The position numbers and the translations under genes are program-made. The notes below the pieces were generated by a model. It made no database searches. It worked only from the letters and a program-made list of their open reading frames with translations, and was not told the origin of the DNA. DNA of 64,000 nucleotides from Henckelia pumila. Taxonomy: Eukaryota > Streptophyta > Magnoliopsida > Lamiales > Gesneriaceae. The stretch covers positions 144,369,361 to 144,433,360 of the forward strand of contig NC_133122.1 in assembly GCF_033568475.1 (NCBI RefSeq), given 5' to 3'. Below are positions 60,792 to 64,000 of this stretch, in pieces; position 1 is the first letter of the stretch; each line of letters begins with the position of its first letter.

Positions 60792-62646
60792 ATGAAGTTT
60801 GGCAAGAGTTTGAGCAACCAGATTGAGGAGACGTTGCCGGAATGGAGGGACAAGTTCCTGTCTTACAAGGAATTGAAGAAGCGCCTCAAGATGATCGAGC
60901 CCAAGCAGCCCAGGTCTCCCAAGAGGCGGAGAGTGGACGACGAAGGCGGAGGGAGGGAGACCATGACGGCGGAGGAGCTCGATTTCGTCAAGCTTTTGGA
61001 GGACGAGCTCGAGAAATTTAACGCCTTCTTCGTCGAGAAGGAGGAGGAGTATATCATCAGGTTAAAGGTATTCTTTTTCTTTCTTTTTTTTTTTTTTAAA
61101 AAAGATTAATTATTTTTGTTTTGTCGTGCAAATTTTCGACATTTGTTGGTGAATTCTTGAATCTGTCTCGTTTTCTTGTTGGCGATATTTTCCATGGATG
61201 TATGTTAATCTATTTTGTAATTTTATTCCAATTTTTACACAAAAAACTGCAACGATTTGGTTTAGTATATATGTGTTCATCTTGATGATTCGAATTTCGA
61301 AATACAGCATCAATTCTTGCACACATGGAAAGTAAACGTAATGTGATTATATATGTAAATCCCCGTTTGGGTTTTAGTCTTTAGATGTGTGGGAAAAGAT
61401 CATATACTTATTGAGCCTGTAGGCATTGGTGTTTATCAAGTTATGGAGCTAAAATGTGTGTGAGTTCAGATTTGTATGTGGTTGAGTTCGTAAGTCGGCG
61501 TCGTTTTTGTTTACAGGAACTTCGGGACAGAGTGGCAATGGCTAGGAATAGTAAAGATGAGATGATTAGGATCTGGAAAGAAATTGTGGACTTTCATGGG
61601 GAGATGGTTTTGTTGGAGAACTATAGTGCTCTCAATTATACAGGTAGATATCTTGGACCGTTTCTTGCTGCCGTTGTTTCTACGTATTTGTATCTGTATT
61701 TCAATTCTTTTCCTGGAAGGCTGATCATATGAAGTTCATGATCACTGATCGGAAACAACGGTGGCCTGTTTCATTTTCTAATCGGAATCCCAATTGCGAA
61801 ATACTTTTTTTCCGTTTCTTTGGTGAATATGAATTTCATCTATAAATTTAAATGTATCATTCTAAGATAAGGCAACCTTTTAGCTAGCTAATCCCGATGA
61901 TGCCAACAGATTACAGATTATGCAAGTATTGATTTCAGTCGAAATGTCTAATATAGGTTGTACTGAGATTCACAATGATTCCAGTGGAGTTTTGTTGAGG
62001 TCTTTGTCTAGCATTTTGGTGTATCCTATCGTTGAGATATCCGGGATAAGCCTTACATCATTAAATAATATCCTAACCCAGGATTACTTGATCAATCTCC
62101 TCTCTATCTGCTGGTTTTTTAATGCCTAAGAAGTATTTCATTGCACATTTATACTATTTGAATTAACTTTGGAAAGTCTAAGACTTTTGACCCGATGAAT
62201 GCTCAACAGGATTGGCTAAAATATTGAAGAAATACGACAAGAGAACCGGCGCTCTTCTTCGTTTGCCTTTCATTCAAAAAGTTCTGCAACAGCCTTTCTT
62301 TACCACCGATTTGCTATTCAAGCTCGTGGAAGAGTGTGAGCTGATGCTAGAACGCCTCTTCCCTGCAAATGAATGCCCCTCTGCTCTCGAGGCAGTCGAC
62401 GGAAATGAACCATCAACTAGTTCCGCCGGTGAGAAGGATGGGCTACTTCAAGGCCCGAAGGAACTAGCTGAGATAGAGTACATGGAAAGTTTATATATGA
62501 AGAGCACCCTGATTGCATTACGAGGTTTGAAAGAAATTCGAAGTGGGAGTTCGACTGTTAGCGTTTTTTCGTTGCCGCCGCTGCAAATAAGTGGACTCGA
62601 GGGTGCTTTGGACAGAGTTCCTGTTATGCAACAAGTTGCTAAGTAG
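60792..62646 (+). CDS. SPX1: SPX domain protein (SPX1/SPX2 type)
   Basis: Nuclear phosphate-status sensor: binds inositol pyrophosphates and then holds PHR1-type transcription factors inactive when phosphate is ample (family knowledge). Exons 60792-61067, 61517-61643 and 62210-62646, GT-AG and in phase; 279 aa, between Arabidopsis SPX1 and SPX2. The start [20 protein letters not shown], the basic helix [10 protein letters not shown] and the last-exon [11 protein letters not shown] are the SPX signatures, and the lysines expected for ligand binding are present. The domain fills about residues 1-165; the C-terminal tail is acidic/Ser-rich then variable. No EXS, MFS or RING domain follows, so it is the SPX-only class. 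Convergent with a LINE fragment about 300 bp downstream. No breaks. SPX1 versus SPX2 not resolved. Confidence 0.93.
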
Positions 62647-62950
62647 TGATATAGACAATGTCTCCATTATTGTTCCCTTGTTTAAGATTGATGTTTAGAT
62701 CTGACTTTTGTTTCTTATTATTGTGCATTTACGACACTTACAACCGCAGAGGTTTAAATGTATAAAATCAATCTCTGTTAGAATATTCTTGTATTGTGTA
62801 ATTACAGGAATTTTGATTTTCTGGCTCATTTTTTACAGCATCAAATTATTGAACTTCTCCATCGGTGTTGAGATGCTATTTGCTACAAGTCTTGAAGGAA
62901 ATGATATGTACTGAATCAAGCAAAAGGCACTGTTTGGTGAAATGGAAATC
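62647..62950 (+). other. SPX 3' UTR and spacer
   Basis: U-rich sequence after the stop codon; likely 3' UTR. No other feature seen before the LINE tail. Confidence 0.5.
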
Positions 62951-62951
62951 T

Positions 62952-64000
62952 CTTTTTTTTGAAGTAAGATATTATATTATCATAATCAAATATCCATTGA
63001 TGCAATATCTTGAAGCCAATGTGGTATAGCTCCATCTATCCACTCGAAATTTGAAGACAATAAGATAACTTTTTGGGCTAAACTATGAGCCCCTCTATTT
63101 GCTGACCTTCTCATATTTTGTAATGAGATGAATGATTCAGACCCGATCATTGCTTGTATTTCCAATGCTAAAACTCCATGAGGTCCAAGTTCATCTGCAG
63201 GTTCCTTAATTGCCTTGATAGCATGAGATGAATCTGAAAATATGTGCACATCCGAGAACCCACAACTCGAGCAGAAATCCATTCCGAATCTGATGGCCAC
63301 TAGCTCCGCTCCTTTAACAGACCCCGGGTGTCTAATGATGCTTGCTGATGCACCTCGAACTGTGCCATTTTCATCCCTAACCACTGCTCCAACGCTGAAG
63401 CGATTTCCCACAGCATCAAAACCTGCATCGACGTCTAGTCTGAGTGTGTTTGGAAGTGGTGGTTTCCAATCTGTTTTTGATGAGAGCTGAGGGTCTGTGT
63501 ATACAGATGCATTGACTGTGGTAGCTCTTCGATATGACTCCAATAGCGCCACTACCCAATCAATGTTAAAATCATGGTTCTGTCTCCCCTTATCATGCAC
63601 TCTCTTCCTCGATTCATTCCAAATGGCCCAACTTATCATAACAAATAATTCAAAATCCTCAATACGCAGGCACTTAGATAAAGCTACAGCACACTCAATA
63701 AAAAAGACCCAGCTCGGAACTTTTTTAAAAGACCCCAAAACATAGAATTCTTCCGCACTCCTTTCACCATCGGACAAAAACAAGAGGGCATGACTAGTGG
63801 GGTATCATAATTAACATTGCACAACTTGCAAATACCATTAGTTGGGACATGATGTGCTAGCAAATTCATCGACGTAGAAATAAAGTTCCAAGAAGCATGC
63901 CATAAGAAAATTCGTACCTTTGGAGGCAGCTTCATTTTCCAGATTAGTTTCTACCAAAAATGGAAAGCCTGCATTGACTGAAATGAAGGAGGTGTTGAAC
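62952..64000 (-). mobile_element. LINE (L1-type) 3' fragment with zf-RVT and RNase H
   Basis: A short poly(A) on the minus strand at 62960-62952 marks the 3' end of a non-LTR retrotransposon that runs off the right edge. It encodes the reverse-transcriptase zinc-binding region and a plant-type RNase H in two different frames (separate entry). Confidence 0.8.
62986..63965 (-). pseudogene. LINE zf-RVT and RNase H region, frameshifted
   Basis: The first frame (about 63965-63780) reads WKMKLPPKVRIFLWHASW and CKLCN, typical of the zf-RVT domain. The second frame (63783-62986) carries RNase H with LDVDAGFD, GAVVRDENG, an AELVAIRFGM helix, FSDSSHAIKAI and a closing RRSANRGAHSLAQ helix. The two belong to one protein and the shift near 63785 breaks it. 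A stop also sits just upstream of the WKMKLPP block. The N-terminal endonuclease and RT lie outside the window or are lost. Confidence 0.8.

Overview
This is plant nuclear DNA from a eudicot-like genome. It has AT-rich intergenic sequence, four spliced host genes with clear plant relatives, and a large load of LTR retrotransposons, MITEs, a LINE and one endogenous pararetrovirus. I cannot name the species. All calls come from reading the sequence and from remembered knowledge of the families; no database was searched.

Host genes: (1) a nucleoporin NUP1/NUP136-like gene on the minus strand at the left edge (exons 258-3409, continuing off the window); (2) an EIN3-binding F-box gene (EBF1/EBF2 type, ethylene signalling) on the minus strand, coding 6607-8843 in two exons, with poly-U tracts in its 3' UTR; (3) a phospholipase D alpha gene on the minus strand, coding 32579-36653 in three exons, both HKD motifs intact, with a MITE in its first intron; (4) an SPX-domain gene (SPX1/SPX2 type, phosphate sensing) on the plus strand, coding 60792-62646 in three exons, with two P1BS-type sites upstream of its start. 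The host genes look intact and independent; there is no operon logic here.

Mobile layer: 10649-23290 is a nest of insertions. An outer solo LTR (target duplication GTGTC) holds an LTR-like segment with unresolved edges. That segment holds a probable solo LTR (12554-21404, target duplication AAGAA), which holds a Ty3/gypsy element (13359-20308, target duplication CGATG) whose LTRs carry an array of GATCGGA/TCCGATC palindromes just upstream of the TATA box. A Ty1/copia element (26116-32167, target duplication TTTAG) is almost coding-complete: one frame, four premature stops.

A minus-strand endogenous caulimovirid fills 54470 down to about 38780. It has a tRNA-Met primer site, small ORF, coat protein, movement protein, protease-RT-RNase H, a transactivator-like ORF and a promoter region. 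It is split inside the transactivator-like ORF by a second Ty3/gypsy element (39562-47800, target duplication GACCA). A LINE fragment with zf-RVT and RNase H domains enters from the right edge, convergent with the SPX gene.

The remaining spacers hold microsatellites, several MITEs (hAT-like, foldback and an AT-rich family present twice in opposite orientation), a tRNA-derived SINE-like segment and a 122-bp TRIM-like solo LTR.
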